Below, piece by piece: positions 43,335 to 52,644 of a stretch of DNA of 64,000 nt. The DNA lies in contig JAHBSK010000001.1 in the NCBI GenBank assembly GCA_019639175.1, positions 558,001-622,000 on the forward strand. Direction: 5' to 3'. The DNA is from Acidobacteriota bacterium (GTDB lineage: Bacteria; Acidobacteriota; Blastocatellia; Pyrinomonadales; Pyrinomonadaceae). Each line of letters opens with the position of its first letter. Within the stretch, counting starts at the first letter, position 1. The notes under the pieces are model-generated. The model saw nothing but the letters and a program-made list of their open reading frames with translations, did not search any database and had not been told where the DNA came from. Made by a program: the position numbers and the translations under genes.

Positions 43335-46151
43335 ATGAAAAGAGGGATATTCAAACACTTTGCGAGTATTGTCTTATTACTTATAGGCGTCAATACATCG
43401 CAGGCACAGACCTGGACGGATAAAAGTTTTGAAGACCTTTCCAGAGGCACTCTAGATGCGTCCGGCCAGAATATCTATATCAAGAAGACCGGCGGTATCA
43501 GTACGATCAGACGATTTGATGTGGATCGCGACGGTTACATCGACCTCTTATTCAACAACACCCATGATGATGACGTTTTCGTTCCGGCAACCCTGGCCTC
43601 TGCCGATAAAAACAGAGTAATAGTTCACGATCTGCTTAGTGTAAACGGAAGCATAGCCGTCGAAGTTGCCGATCTAAATAAAGACGGTTACATGGACATC
43701 GTGTTTTGTCCAAATCAGTCGGGCATTCAAAGTCCGCGCCGGCTCTTGAACATAATGTGGGGCGGCAAGGACGGATGGAACTCTTCCAGATTCAACGGAG
43801 TGCTGCCCGTAAACGGTGTGACCTCCATCGCGATCGCCGATATCAACGGTGACGGATGGCCGGACATAGCCACACTGAATTCATCGGCGTGGCTGCCAAA
43901 ACAGCCTGAAGGCAACATAATTCGTGTTTATCTTGGCAGCGAGGACGGATACATACTGAACAGATTTCAAGATATAGGTGTGGAAGATGCTGTCAAGATC
44001 TCCGCAAGTGATCTTGATAATGACGGATTCAAAGATATAGCCGTTCTGACCTCGGATCACACGATCAAAGTGATCTGGAGCAGCAAAGGGAACGAACGTT
44101 CGCGGGGATCCGATGAACACACCATTGATACCATCAACCTGAAGATCGCAAAAGGAGATGTGATAAGCCTTGCCGAAGGCGATGTCAATAATGATGGAAA
44201 CAGAGACCTTGTTGTGGGAACGGATCGCGAACAACTGATAGTGGTCAAGGGAGAGAACGGCAGACGTTTTTCCGAACCCTTCGAGATCGAGGGAGTTTAT
44301 GCTTCTTCCATTACAATAGCCGATCTTGATAAGGACGGTTCACCCGACATCATAGCCTCAAAATTTTCGATGCGAAGGGCCGCCGGCGGCGAGATGATGG
44401 GCGGTGCGGCAATGGAGAACGATAATGTCGTCATTCTATGGGGGCAAAACGGGCTATTCTCGGCAGAACGAAGTTTGGAACTCGATGCCCCTTACACAGC
44501 CGCAACTGCGGCGGTTGATATTGATGGTGACGGCATTTTGGATATTGTCTGTGCAACTCATCAGGGAGAAAAGACATACGCGGCGGAATCGGCGATATTT
44601 TACGGGAAAAAGCATCGTAAATTTGAACGGGCATCGAAGGGCATCCCCAGCGAAGGTGCTATTCATATCGCGGCCATACCTGAAAGTTCTCATGATCGAA
44701 CATTCGTGGTCATCGCCAACAGCAGGACGGGAACACTGAATGAGGCCGTTCCTTTGTCGCTGTATTTCGGAAGCAAGGAAGGCTTTTCCACTAAACGGCT
44801 TTTAGAAATACCTTTTTCCAGCGGATATGAAAGCTCCGCTGCCGATCTGAACGATGATGGATACGTTGACCTGATAGCGATAGACTCCGGCCACGCACGT
44901 TTGAAGGACAGCCCATTTGCGGGTGTGAATATTCTTTGGGGCGGCAAGGATGGGTTCGATCTGACAAACAGAAGGACCGTGCTTTCGGAGAACCTGGCCT
45001 CGACCAGCAATGTTGCGGATCTGAACAAAGACGGTTACTTGGACATTATCGTAGGTTTTTTTAATCCGCCCGACGGCACTCAAACAGACCTGGTCATTTA
45101 CTATGGCTCGGAGAATGGTTACAGCCGAAATGATAGAGTGGCAATTCCATCTCCGGGGCGTTCGGGCAGCCCAAATGTTGCCGACTACAATAACGATGGC
45201 TGGCTGGATATTGCCGTCACATCATATATTGCTGATCGGGTCAGGATCTTTTACGGAAGCGAAAAAGGTTTTTCCGAAACGGATCAGAAAACAATAACCG
45301 TACCCGCTCCAATAGATCTGGAGACGGCTGACCTGAATAACGACGGTTTTGCCGACCTCATAGTTCCGATCTATAAAGATCGCGTCAATAATTTTCACGA
45401 TGCGGGGGTTCTTATTTTTTGGGGCGGCGCGGAAGGCTTCAAACAATGGAACTCTCAATGGCTGGCATCGACGACCGTACTCGGCCCGACCGTTGCTGAT
45501 TTTGACAACGACGGTTATCTGGACCTGTTCCTTCCCGCATATTTGGGTGACAACAACAGGCAATCCTTACCGATGTATCTGTATTGGGGAAGCAAGACAG
45601 GCTTTAGCGAAGATAACAGGACAGAATTCATTGGCGACTCGGGATCGGACGCATTGGCGGCGGATTTTGACAATGACGGAAAGATCGACCTGGCGATAGC
45701 CGAACACGCAAAGAACAGCGGACACCGCAAGCCTGTCTCACGGGTCTATTACAATGACGGAGATCGGTTCAGGTCTTCAGGTTTGCGGGTTGAATCGTTG
45801 CGGGCAATGGGGACTCACTGGATATGGAATTATGATATCGGCCATATCATGACAAGAAAATACGAACACAGCTACACATCAAAAGTGGCAACACTCAATG
45901 AAAATGCAGCCAATGGGCGTATTTCCGTAGATATGGATAATCCGCCCGGCGGAAAGATGATCGTTCAGGTCAGATCATCAGGTGACAAAGAAAGTCTTGA
46001 AAAAGAAGGGTGGAGTACTGTCGAGGATACGACGTTTGCACTAAAAGCAAACAGCCGTCTATTTCAGTACAAACTGGTTTTTCGGGCCGCTAACGGTGAC
46101 GGCTATCCGGCAGTAAAAAGTGTTAGCGTCTCAATAGGTCAGGCCCTATAG
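43335..46151 (+). CDS. FG-GAP/VCBS-repeat integrin-alpha-like exported protein
   Basis: 938 residues with signal peptide (about 1-24, ends SQAQ). At least 13 calcium-loop repeats of the form D-x-[ND]-x-D-G-x-x-D are spread from about 55 to 790, for example DVDRDGYIDLLF, DLNKDGYMDIVF, DVNNDGNRDLVVG and DFDNDGYLDLFLP, probably forming two seven-bladed propellers. A beta-rich tail of about 120 residues follows. The role is unknown; secreted proteins of this type bind carbohydrate or protein at the cell surface. It lies between sulfatase and symporter genes. Confidence 0.8.
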   Translation: MKRGIFKHFASIVLLLIGVNTSQAQTWTDKSFEDLSRGTLDASGQNIYIKKTGGISTIRRFDVDRDGYIDLLFNNTHDDDVFVPATLASADKNRVIVHDLLSVNGSIAVEVADLNKDGYMDIVFCPNQSGIQSPRRLLNIMWGGKDGWNSSRFNGVLPVNGVTSIAIADINGDGWPDIATLNSSAWLPKQPEGNIIRVYLGSEDGYILNRFQDIGVEDAVKISASDLDNDGFKDIAVLTSDHTIKVIWSSKGNERSRGSDEHTIDTINLKIAKGDVISLAEGDVNNDGNRDLVVGTDREQLIVVKGENGRRFSEPFEIEGVYASSITIADLDKDGSPDIIASKFSMRRAAGGEMMGGAAMENDNVVILWGQNGLFSAERSLELDAPYTAATAAVDIDGDGILDIVCATHQGEKTYAAESAIFYGKKHRKFERASKGIPSEGAIHIAAIPESSHDRTFVVIANSRTGTLNEAVPLSLYFGSKEGFSTKRLLEIPFSSGYESSAADLNDDGYVDLIAIDSGHARLKDSPFAGVNILWGGKDGFDLTNRRTVLSENLASTSNVADLNKDGYLDIIVGFFNPPDGTQTDLVIYYGSENGYSRNDRVAIPSPGRSGSPNVADYNNDGWLDIAVTSYIADRVRIFYGSEKGFSETDQKTITVPAPIDLETADLNNDGFADLIVPIYKDRVNNFHDAGVLIFWGGAEGFKQWNSQWLASTTVLGPTVADFDNDGYLDLFLPAYLGDNNRQSLPMYLYWGSKTGFSEDNRTEFIGDSGSDALAADFDNDGKIDLAIAEHAKNSGHRKPVSRVYYNDGDRFRSSGLRVESLRAMGTHWIWNYDIGHIMTRKYEHSYTSKVATLNENAANGRISVDMDNPPGGKMIVQVRSSGDKESLEKEGWSTVEDTTFALKANSRLFQYKLVFRAANGDGYPAVKSVSVSIGQAL

Positions 46152-46195
46152 ATCAACCATTCTCTCGGTCAACCCGTAAGCAGAATACCAACGCG

Positions 46196-47692
46196 ATGCA
46201 GCTTAACAGCCTTGATATTGTCGTGATAGTCATCTACATGGCGGCAATGTCCTTAATAGGGCTGTATTTTTCGAGAAGCCAGAAGTCAAGAGAAGATTTC
46301 TTTCTCGGCGGACGCGGAATGCACTGGATCCTGGTCGGAGGAAGCCTGTCGCTTTTTTCAACCATCAGCTTCATGGCGATACCCGGAGAGATGATCCGCT
46401 ACGGGTTGGGGTTTTTCGTGGTTTACCCGTTCGTGCCGCTGATCGTTCCGATCATCAACCGCGTGGTCCTGCCGGTTCTGATGCGGCTGAAGATCACCAG
46501 TGCGTATGACTATCTTGAGCAAAGGTTCGACATCCGTGTATCAAAGATGTCCGAATATGTCTTTGCCGTTAAGACGCTGATATGGATGGGAGCGATCATC
46601 TACACGGCCAGCCTGGCCGTGGCGGAAGTGACCGGCGTCAACATATTCATCATCATCACCATCATCGGGATAGTGACGACGTTCTACACTTCCGCAGGCG
46701 GACTCAGATCGGTGATATGGACGGATTTTATTCAGACCGCTCTCTTTACCGGATGCGCGCTGATAATCCCAATATATGTGGCGTATGCCATCGGCAGCGG
46801 CCCGCTCGGTTGGTGGGAAGCCTTTTCACAGGCAGGCAGGACGGAGATCATACATTTCAGCACCGACCCGACGGTTCGCGTCACCACTGTCGGAAAAATG
46901 GCGTCAGTGATGTTCTATTTCATCTGTACCAGCACGTCCGATCAGATGATCGTTCAGCGTTACCTGAGTACACCGTCGGTGAAAGAAGCCAGGCGTTCCG
47001 TCTGGGTTTTCATGGTGTCGAACCTGACGTCGATCTTTTTTCTGGTCGTTTGCGGCCTGGCGTTGTTCGCGTTCTATTGGCACAAGACGACACTCCCGAT
47101 GAGCGAATTTCAGGCCGAGATCGGCCAGATGGCGGACAGGGCAATGCCGCTGTTCATCGTTCAGGAGCTTCCGCACGGCATATCGGGGCTGATAATCGCA
47201 GGGTTGCTGGCGGCCGCAATGTCGGGGCTTAGTTCGGGGATGAACTCTATCTCAAGCGTCTTGATAAAGGATCTGTCAACACAATTTGCCAATGTGAATC
47301 TGTTTCAAAGGCCGCTGGTGCTGGAACGTTTGCTGGGCGTCGTCATCAGCTCTTTTGGCATCGCCCTCGCCGTTGCGATCACTTTTGGAATGAGGGAAAC
47401 CAACTGGAACCTGATCGAACTCAGCGGAAGGCTTGTGAATCTTTTTGTCGGCCCGCTTGCGGTGTTCGTATTTGCGGGCATCCTTCTAAAACGGGCTAAC
47501 GGCATTTCGGCGATCGCGGGTTTCATGGCTTCGGTTCTGGTAAGCATATTCATTGCTTTCGGCAAAGCGATATTTGGATTTGAAGAAAATATCTCATTTA
47601 CCTGGATCATTCCGGCGTCATTTCTGGTCGGCTTTGCGACAGCGGCCATGTTCAGCTTTGTCGCCGGGGAGAAAAAGGCAGAACAGGAATAA
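46196..47692 (+). CDS. Sodium:solute symporter (SSS family), copy 2
   Basis: 498 residues, about 13 membrane segments, with FFLGGRGMHWILVGGSLSLF and PGEMIRYGLGFF shared exactly with the symporter at 22357. The paralogues differ mostly in loops and at the C-terminus. It lies between the FG-GAP gene and two tandem esterase genes. Presence of one symporter in modules 1 and 3 suggests that two related products are imported. Confidence 0.88.
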   Translation: MQLNSLDIVVIVIYMAAMSLIGLYFSRSQKSREDFFLGGRGMHWILVGGSLSLFSTISFMAIPGEMIRYGLGFFVVYPFVPLIVPIINRVVLPVLMRLKITSAYDYLEQRFDIRVSKMSEYVFAVKTLIWMGAIIYTASLAVAEVTGVNIFIIITIIGIVTTFYTSAGGLRSVIWTDFIQTALFTGCALIIPIYVAYAIGSGPLGWWEAFSQAGRTEIIHFSTDPTVRVTTVGKMASVMFYFICTSTSDQMIVQRYLSTPSVKEARRSVWVFMVSNLTSIFFLVVCGLALFAFYWHKTTLPMSEFQAEIGQMADRAMPLFIVQELPHGISGLIIAGLLAAAMSGLSSGMNSISSVLIKDLSTQFANVNLFQRPLVLERLLGVVISSFGIALAVAITFGMRETNWNLIELSGRLVNLFVGPLAVFVFAGILLKRANGISAIAGFMASVLVSIFIAFGKAIFGFEENISFTWIIPASFLVGFATAAMFSFVAGEKKAEQE

Positions 47693-47729
47693 GGACAATA
47701 ATGCATTATCAGCTTCGTCGAGGGCAGAC

Positions 47730-48857
47730 ATGTTATCTATGAAGAATTGTTCACTTTTTACGTTGATCTTATTTTTTTCGGTTCAGATATTTGCCCAGCA
47801 AAATGTCGAACTGACATGGCATAATGCCGCCGATCTCGGCGTCAGCGGCAGAGGCTGGCCTGATTCTGAAACACGCACCCCTTTTGACCGGTTGCCCCGA
47901 AAGGCTCAGAGGCCCGTCAGCAAAGAGATTTGGGAACGTTCGATAAATTCTGCGGGACTTTATGTGACATTTACGACGGATGCAGGCCGGATAGATGTTC
48001 GCTGGAGGTTACGACATCCGAGCATTTTTACGCCGGTGCTTTCGGCAACCAGCGTGGCCGGAATGGACCTTTATGTTCGCGAGGGAGGCGACTGGATGTG
48101 GGCGGCGGTGAAACCGCCAAATATGTCCCGTCCGGCAGGAAGCCGTGTTGGGACCCCGCATGAGACCGAAACCACTTTTGTCCAGAATCTGCCAAAAAAA
48201 GAACGTGAATTCAGATTGTATCTGCCGCTCTATAACGGAGTTGACCGCGTTGAGATAGGTATAACAAAAGGCGCCGAGATCAAGGCTGTGTCCGCTCCCG
48301 CCGGTAAGCCGATAGTGATATACGGTTCCTCGATCATTCAGGGTTACGGCGCATCAAGGCCCGGAATGAATGTCGGTTCAATATTGGGAAGAAAACTGGA
48401 TCGGGAAGTTGTGAACCTCGGCTTTTCCGGCCTGTGCAAGATGGAACCGGCACTGGGCGAATTGCTTGCGGAACTCGACCCGGCTTTATTCGTAATAGAC
48501 TGCCTGCCGAACATGGCCGCTGAAGAGATAACGGAACGGACGGTGAATCTGGTCAAAAAGATCAGGGCCGCTCGTCCCAATACACCGATCCTGATGGTCG
48601 AACATCCCAACTATGCTCACACTTCCTGGGATGTCGAGGTTCGCGAATCAATAAAGGCAAAAAATGCCCGCTTTTTGCAGGAATTCAACAAACTGCAGAA
48701 AGACGGTGTCAAGGGACTTCATTATTTCAAAGGCGACCATTCATTTGGCGACGGAGAAGGCACTCTTGACGGTGTTCATCCGACCGATCTCGGTTATACC
48801 TATTACGCGAACGCACTGGAACCGGCGATCAGGCCGCTGATCGACAGCAAACAGTAA
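47730..48857 (+). CDS. GxDLY-type SGNH/GDSL esterase, exported (tandem copy 1)
   Basis: 375 residues from the ATG at 47730 (GAGGG five bases upstream; ATG at 47739 also possible). Signal peptide ends IFAQ. The N-terminal beta-sandwich (about 25-185) carries GMDLYVRE (111-118), the GxDLY signature of a domain that accompanies GDSL-like lipases. The C-terminal SGNH domain has YGSSIIQG (198-205) in place of GDS, IDCLPN (256-261) in place of GxND, and DGVHPTDLG with the catalytic His. Probable carbohydrate deacylase. The next gene is a tandem duplicate. Confidence 0.84.
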   Translation: MLSMKNCSLFTLILFFSVQIFAQQNVELTWHNAADLGVSGRGWPDSETRTPFDRLPRKAQRPVSKEIWERSINSAGLYVTFTTDAGRIDVRWRLRHPSIFTPVLSATSVAGMDLYVREGGDWMWAAVKPPNMSRPAGSRVGTPHETETTFVQNLPKKEREFRLYLPLYNGVDRVEIGITKGAEIKAVSAPAGKPIVIYGSSIIQGYGASRPGMNVGSILGRKLDREVVNLGFSGLCKMEPALGELLAELDPALFVIDCLPNMAAEEITERTVNLVKKIRAARPNTPILMVEHPNYAHTSWDVEVRESIKAKNARFLQEFNKLQKDGVKGLHYFKGDHSFGDGEGTLDGVHPTDLGYTYYANALEPAIRPLIDSKQ

Positions 48858-48895
48858 ACAAAAGAGGGAGTGAGGTTTGTAAGGAGAAGTTGGTT

Positions 48896-50011
48896 ATGAA
48901 GAAATTTTTGTGTCTGGCATTTGTCGTGTTCTTTTCAATAAATGCATATTCACAAGAAAGGATCGAAATGAGCTGGTTCAATGCGGCTCAGATAGGGATC
49001 GAAGGAAAAGGCTGGCCCGATTCCGTGACCAAAACACCGTTCGACCGTTTACCCGCAAAAGCGGAAACCATGGTGAACAAGGAGGTGTGGCAGCGCGGAG
49101 GCAATTCCGCCGGTCTTCACGTCACTTTTACGACGGATGCCAGCCTGATAGCGGTTCGCTGGCGGATGCGGAATCCCAGCATCTACACGCCGTCGCTGTC
49201 CTCATTGAGCGTGGCCGGTATGGATATGTATATGCGTGAGGCGGACAAGTGGGTTTGGGCCGCTGCCAAACCGCCGAACGCGATCCGCCCGCCGGGACAT
49301 GTCGGTTCGTACTTTCCAGACACGACCACGACCTTTGTCCGAAACCTGTCAAAGGATCTGCGGGATTTCAGGATATATTTTCCGCTTTATAACGGTGTGG
49401 ATCTGGTCGAGATCGGCATCCCGACAGGGTCAAGGCTGGGTAAACCAAAACCGGACGGGAAAAAGCCGATAGTTATTTATGGCAGTTCGATAATACAGGG
49501 AAGTGCCGCGTCGCGTCCCGGTATGACATTGGTCTCGCAGCTCAACAGAAGACTGGGCCGCGAGATCGTGAATCTGGGTTTTGCCGGCCTGTGCAAGATG
49601 GAACCGGAAATGGCGCAGCTGCTTGCCGAACTCGACCCCGAACTTTATGTCATTGATTGTCTGCCAAACATGTCGGCCGCTGAGATCACGGAAAGAACGT
49701 TCGATTTCATCAAAACAATAAAGGCCGCACGGCCGAACACACCTATTCTTATAGTTGAAAATCCGAATTACGCTCAGGAGTTGTGGAATCCGGGAACGCG
49801 CAACGCGATCAGGGCAAAGAATGCACGATTATTGAAGGAATTCAACCGATTGGAGCAGGACGGCATAAAGAATCTGCATTATTTCAAAGGCGGAAATTCG
49901 TATGGCGAGGACGGCGAAGCGACATTTGACGGCGTGCACCCGACCGACCTCGGTTTCACATATTACGCAAATGCGCTTGAACCGGCCATTCGCTCGCTGC
50001 TAGACAAATAA
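48896..50011 (+). CDS. GxDLY-type SGNH/GDSL esterase, exported (tandem copy 2)
   Basis: 371 residues from the ATG at 48896, preceded by AAGGAG nine bases upstream. Signal peptide ends AYSQ. Same architecture as the previous gene: GMDMYMRE (108-115), YGSSIIQG, IDCLPN and DGVHPTDLG. Local duplication with divergence suggests activity on two positions or acyl types of the substrate. Confidence 0.84.
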   Translation: MKKFLCLAFVVFFSINAYSQERIEMSWFNAAQIGIEGKGWPDSVTKTPFDRLPAKAETMVNKEVWQRGGNSAGLHVTFTTDASLIAVRWRMRNPSIYTPSLSSLSVAGMDMYMREADKWVWAAAKPPNAIRPPGHVGSYFPDTTTTFVRNLSKDLRDFRIYFPLYNGVDLVEIGIPTGSRLGKPKPDGKKPIVIYGSSIIQGSAASRPGMTLVSQLNRRLGREIVNLGFAGLCKMEPEMAQLLAELDPELYVIDCLPNMSAAEITERTFDFIKTIKAARPNTPILIVENPNYAQELWNPGTRNAIRAKNARLLKEFNRLEQDGIKNLHYFKGGNSYGEDGEATFDGVHPTDLGFTYYANALEPAIRSLLDK

Positions 50012-50019
50012 ATGAACTT

Positions 50020-50805
50020 ATGTCCATAGATCTTTCGGACAAGACCGCCATTGTCACCGGTGCCGCTTCCGGCATCGGCCTTGCGGTTGCTGAACAGCTT
50101 GCCAGGTCAGGAGCGGCTGTACGAATGCTGGACATTCGCGAAGACCTGCTGGGTATCGAGTGTCAAAAGATCACAGCCGCCGGAGGAAAGGCCACGTGGC
50201 AAAAGGTGGACATCGGAGATGTCAATGAGGTCGAGTCCGTTTGTGAGGAAGCGATAAATGACCTGAACGGCGTGGATATTTTGGTCAACAACGCAGGCCT
50301 CCAGCACGTCAGCCCGCTCGGTGAGTTTGATGTTGGGATGTGGGACAAACTTACCGACATAATGCTTCGCGGGCCGTTCATCCTTACCAAAAACATTTTG
50401 CCGCAAATGGCCGAGCGCAGTTGGGGAAGAGTGGTCAATATCGCATCGATCCATTCAGTTGTCGCATCGAAGTTCAAATCCGCTTATATAAGCGCAAAGC
50501 ACGGCCTGATAGGTTTGACCAAAACCGCGGCGCTCGAAGCGGCAGAGAGCGGCGTTACCGTAAACGCAATTTCTCCGGCGTATGTTCGGACGGCTCTGGT
50601 AGAAAAGCAGATCGAAAGCCAGGCAAAGCTGCACGGGCTTTCATCAGAAGATGTGCTGAAAAAGATAATGTTGGAACCGATGCCGCAAAAAGAGCTTATC
50701 GAACCGGAGGAAATAGGCGAAGTGGTTCTGTTTCTTTGTTCCGATGCGGCACGCCACATCAACGGCCATAATCTGGTCATCGACGGCGGCTGGACAATAA
50801 CCTGA
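50020..50805 (+). CDS. Short-chain dehydrogenase, 3-hydroxybutyrate-dehydrogenase-like
   Basis: 261 residues. Cofactor motif TGAASGIG (13-20), NNAGLQH, catalytic Ser in ASIHS and YISAK. The stretch from about 185 (PAYVRTALVEKQIESQAK and LSSEDVLKKIMLEP) follows the pattern of D-3-hydroxybutyrate dehydrogenases and some sugar dehydrogenases of the same subfamily. In this context a hydroxy-acid or sugar substrate is as likely as 3-hydroxybutyrate. Confidence 0.85.
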   Translation: MSIDLSDKTAIVTGAASGIGLAVAEQLARSGAAVRMLDIREDLLGIECQKITAAGGKATWQKVDIGDVNEVESVCEEAINDLNGVDILVNNAGLQHVSPLGEFDVGMWDKLTDIMLRGPFILTKNILPQMAERSWGRVVNIASIHSVVASKFKSAYISAKHGLIGLTKTAALEAAESGVTVNAISPAYVRTALVEKQIESQAKLHGLSSEDVLKKIMLEPMPQKELIEPEEIGEVVLFLCSDAARHINGHNLVIDGGWTIT

Positions 50806-50842
50806 CCATATCGACAGCGAATATAACGGGGTTGGCAAAGCT

Positions 50843-52642
50843 GTGAAAAAGCACATGTTGTTAAAAGATGGGATCGGCCGCAGAGAGTTTCTGGCTCTTT
50901 CCGGCAGCGTTGTCGCCGCAGGCGGAGTATCCGTCTTTGCCGCAGAGCATGAGGCTCCGAAGCGGCCGGCACCGCCGGTAACTCCGCCAATACGATATTC
51001 GCTTGATCTGGGATATCGGGCGCCGCGTTCCGGGCCGGTCACGGCGTTGAAGAACGGAGACCTGTTATGGATAACGACAGATCCCGAAGCTCCGTATCTG
51101 TCCAGGTCGATGTGGAAGCTGTCGCGTCTGGCATTGCGCCGCTCCGGTGACGGCGGAAAAAGTTGGGGAAAAGCTCAGATACTGCAACGCGGCAGCAAGG
51201 AATACTCTGTGATGTCGTTCGGGCTTCGCCGCCTGCTCTCGGGGAAATTGCTGCACGTATTCGCGCGTTCCGGCGGGTACGATTATGAAACCGGCACACC
51301 GGAAAAGTCACTGAGAGAATTATTCTTTCAGTTTTCGAACGATAACGGAAAAACATGGGGTTCCGCTCAAAAAATGACCACCGGGGAGAGATATCACGGA
51401 GATGTTCTGTCGTTTGAACAACTCCGTGATGGGCGCATTGTCTATCCGTTCTGCTTTTTGACAAATGTCAGGTCGCAGTTTGCCATTTCGGTCATGTATT
51501 CGGATGACGATGGAAAAGCATGGTCGCGTTCTAAAAGCATTTTGACGACCGGAGGCGGCGGGTTTGAAAGCGGAGCGAGCGAACCCACGGTCGTAGAACT
51601 GAAAAACGGACGATTGTGGATGCTGATAAGGGCGCAGACAGGCGTTTTGTGGGAATCGTTTTCGGATGATCGCGGAGAGACATGGAGTTCGGCGCGAGAA
51701 TCGATGCTGCCTTCGAGCAACGCTCCGGCAACCGCCCTGCGAATGAGGAATGGCGACATCGCTGTCGCGTGGAATGCTCATGTCCGGTCCAACTATGCCC
51801 GGCAAAGCCTCGTTGTTGGACTGACCTCGGACGGACAAACGTTTCAGGGCCTGCGAGAATTGGATCTGACGGACTTTACGGATGATCCGTCGGCGTCGAT
51901 ACCGCACACTACTTATCCTTTTTTGACAGAGACGAGTGACGGAGATCTGGCGGTCAGCTATAACAAAGGGAACTGGTCACGGCACAACCGCCCGACGTTT
52001 GCAAAGATCGGCACGAAATGGCTGACAGAAAAGAATGAACTTGTGGATCTGGCTGACGGCAGAACCGGCTGGCACACCATCGATCCCGGGCCAAAGTTTT
52101 CAGCCGCTCAGGAAAGCTATCTTCTCAACGATGACGGACTGGTGCTAAACATAGCAAGGCACCCGCAATACAAAGGCACGACCGGTATTATTAGAAACAT
52201 TCCGCTGGTAACGGATGGCGAGATAACGGTGAATTTGCGACCCGCCGGACAGGAAGCGTATCTGTTGTTTGGAAACAGCCTTTTGGATCCGCGTGATCCT
52301 TTCGAAGGCTGTCTGCGGGTTCGTTTTAGCGGCGACAAGATATACGCTGCCGCCGGAACCGAGCAAAATACACAGAACAATCGGCGGACAACCGAATACC
52401 ATTATGTGTCGCACAAGATAAAGGATGAGATCGAATATCCGCAAACGTTCAAAGCCGGCGAAATGCTGAAAATATCGGTCCGTTATCGGGCCGCAGCGAA
52501 CGAGGTACAGATTTCGATAAATGACGGAGAACGCCTGACACTCAAAACCATCAAGATGCTCGGCATCTCATATATGGGATTGCTTGTGGGCGAAAGCGGG
52601 CAGATCGGATTCAGGTCGGTCAAAACAACACTCAACAAATAA
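50843..52642 (+). CDS. BNR-repeat sialidase-like protein, Tat-exported (tandem copy 1)
   Basis: 599 residues from a GTG at 50843 (ATG at 50855 is an alternative). Tat-like IGRREFLALSGS leader. Four Asp-box repeats are visible: SGDGGKSW, SNDNGKTW, SDDDGKAW and SDDRGETW, the hallmark of sialidase-fold six-bladed propellers. A C-terminal beta-sandwich (about 420-599) follows. The canonical N-terminal FRIP/RIP motif of GH33 sialidases is not seen, so hydrolysis of sialic acid is uncertain; related families act on other acidic sugars. It is a close tandem paralogue of the next gene. Confidence 0.78.
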   Translation: MKKHMLLKDGIGRREFLALSGSVVAAGGVSVFAAEHEAPKRPAPPVTPPIRYSLDLGYRAPRSGPVTALKNGDLLWITTDPEAPYLSRSMWKLSRLALRRSGDGGKSWGKAQILQRGSKEYSVMSFGLRRLLSGKLLHVFARSGGYDYETGTPEKSLRELFFQFSNDNGKTWGSAQKMTTGERYHGDVLSFEQLRDGRIVYPFCFLTNVRSQFAISVMYSDDDGKAWSRSKSILTTGGGGFESGASEPTVVELKNGRLWMLIRAQTGVLWESFSDDRGETWSSARESMLPSSNAPATALRMRNGDIAVAWNAHVRSNYARQSLVVGLTSDGQTFQGLRELDLTDFTDDPSASIPHTTYPFLTETSDGDLAVSYNKGNWSRHNRPTFAKIGTKWLTEKNELVDLADGRTGWHTIDPGPKFSAAQESYLLNDDGLVLNIARHPQYKGTTGIIRNIPLVTDGEITVNLRPAGQEAYLLFGNSLLDPRDPFEGCLRVRFSGDKIYAAAGTEQNTQNNRRTTEYHYVSHKIKDEIEYPQTFKAGEMLKISVRYRAAANEVQISINDGERLTLKTIKMLGISYMGLLVGESGQIGFRSVKTTLNK

Positions 52643-52644
52643 AT

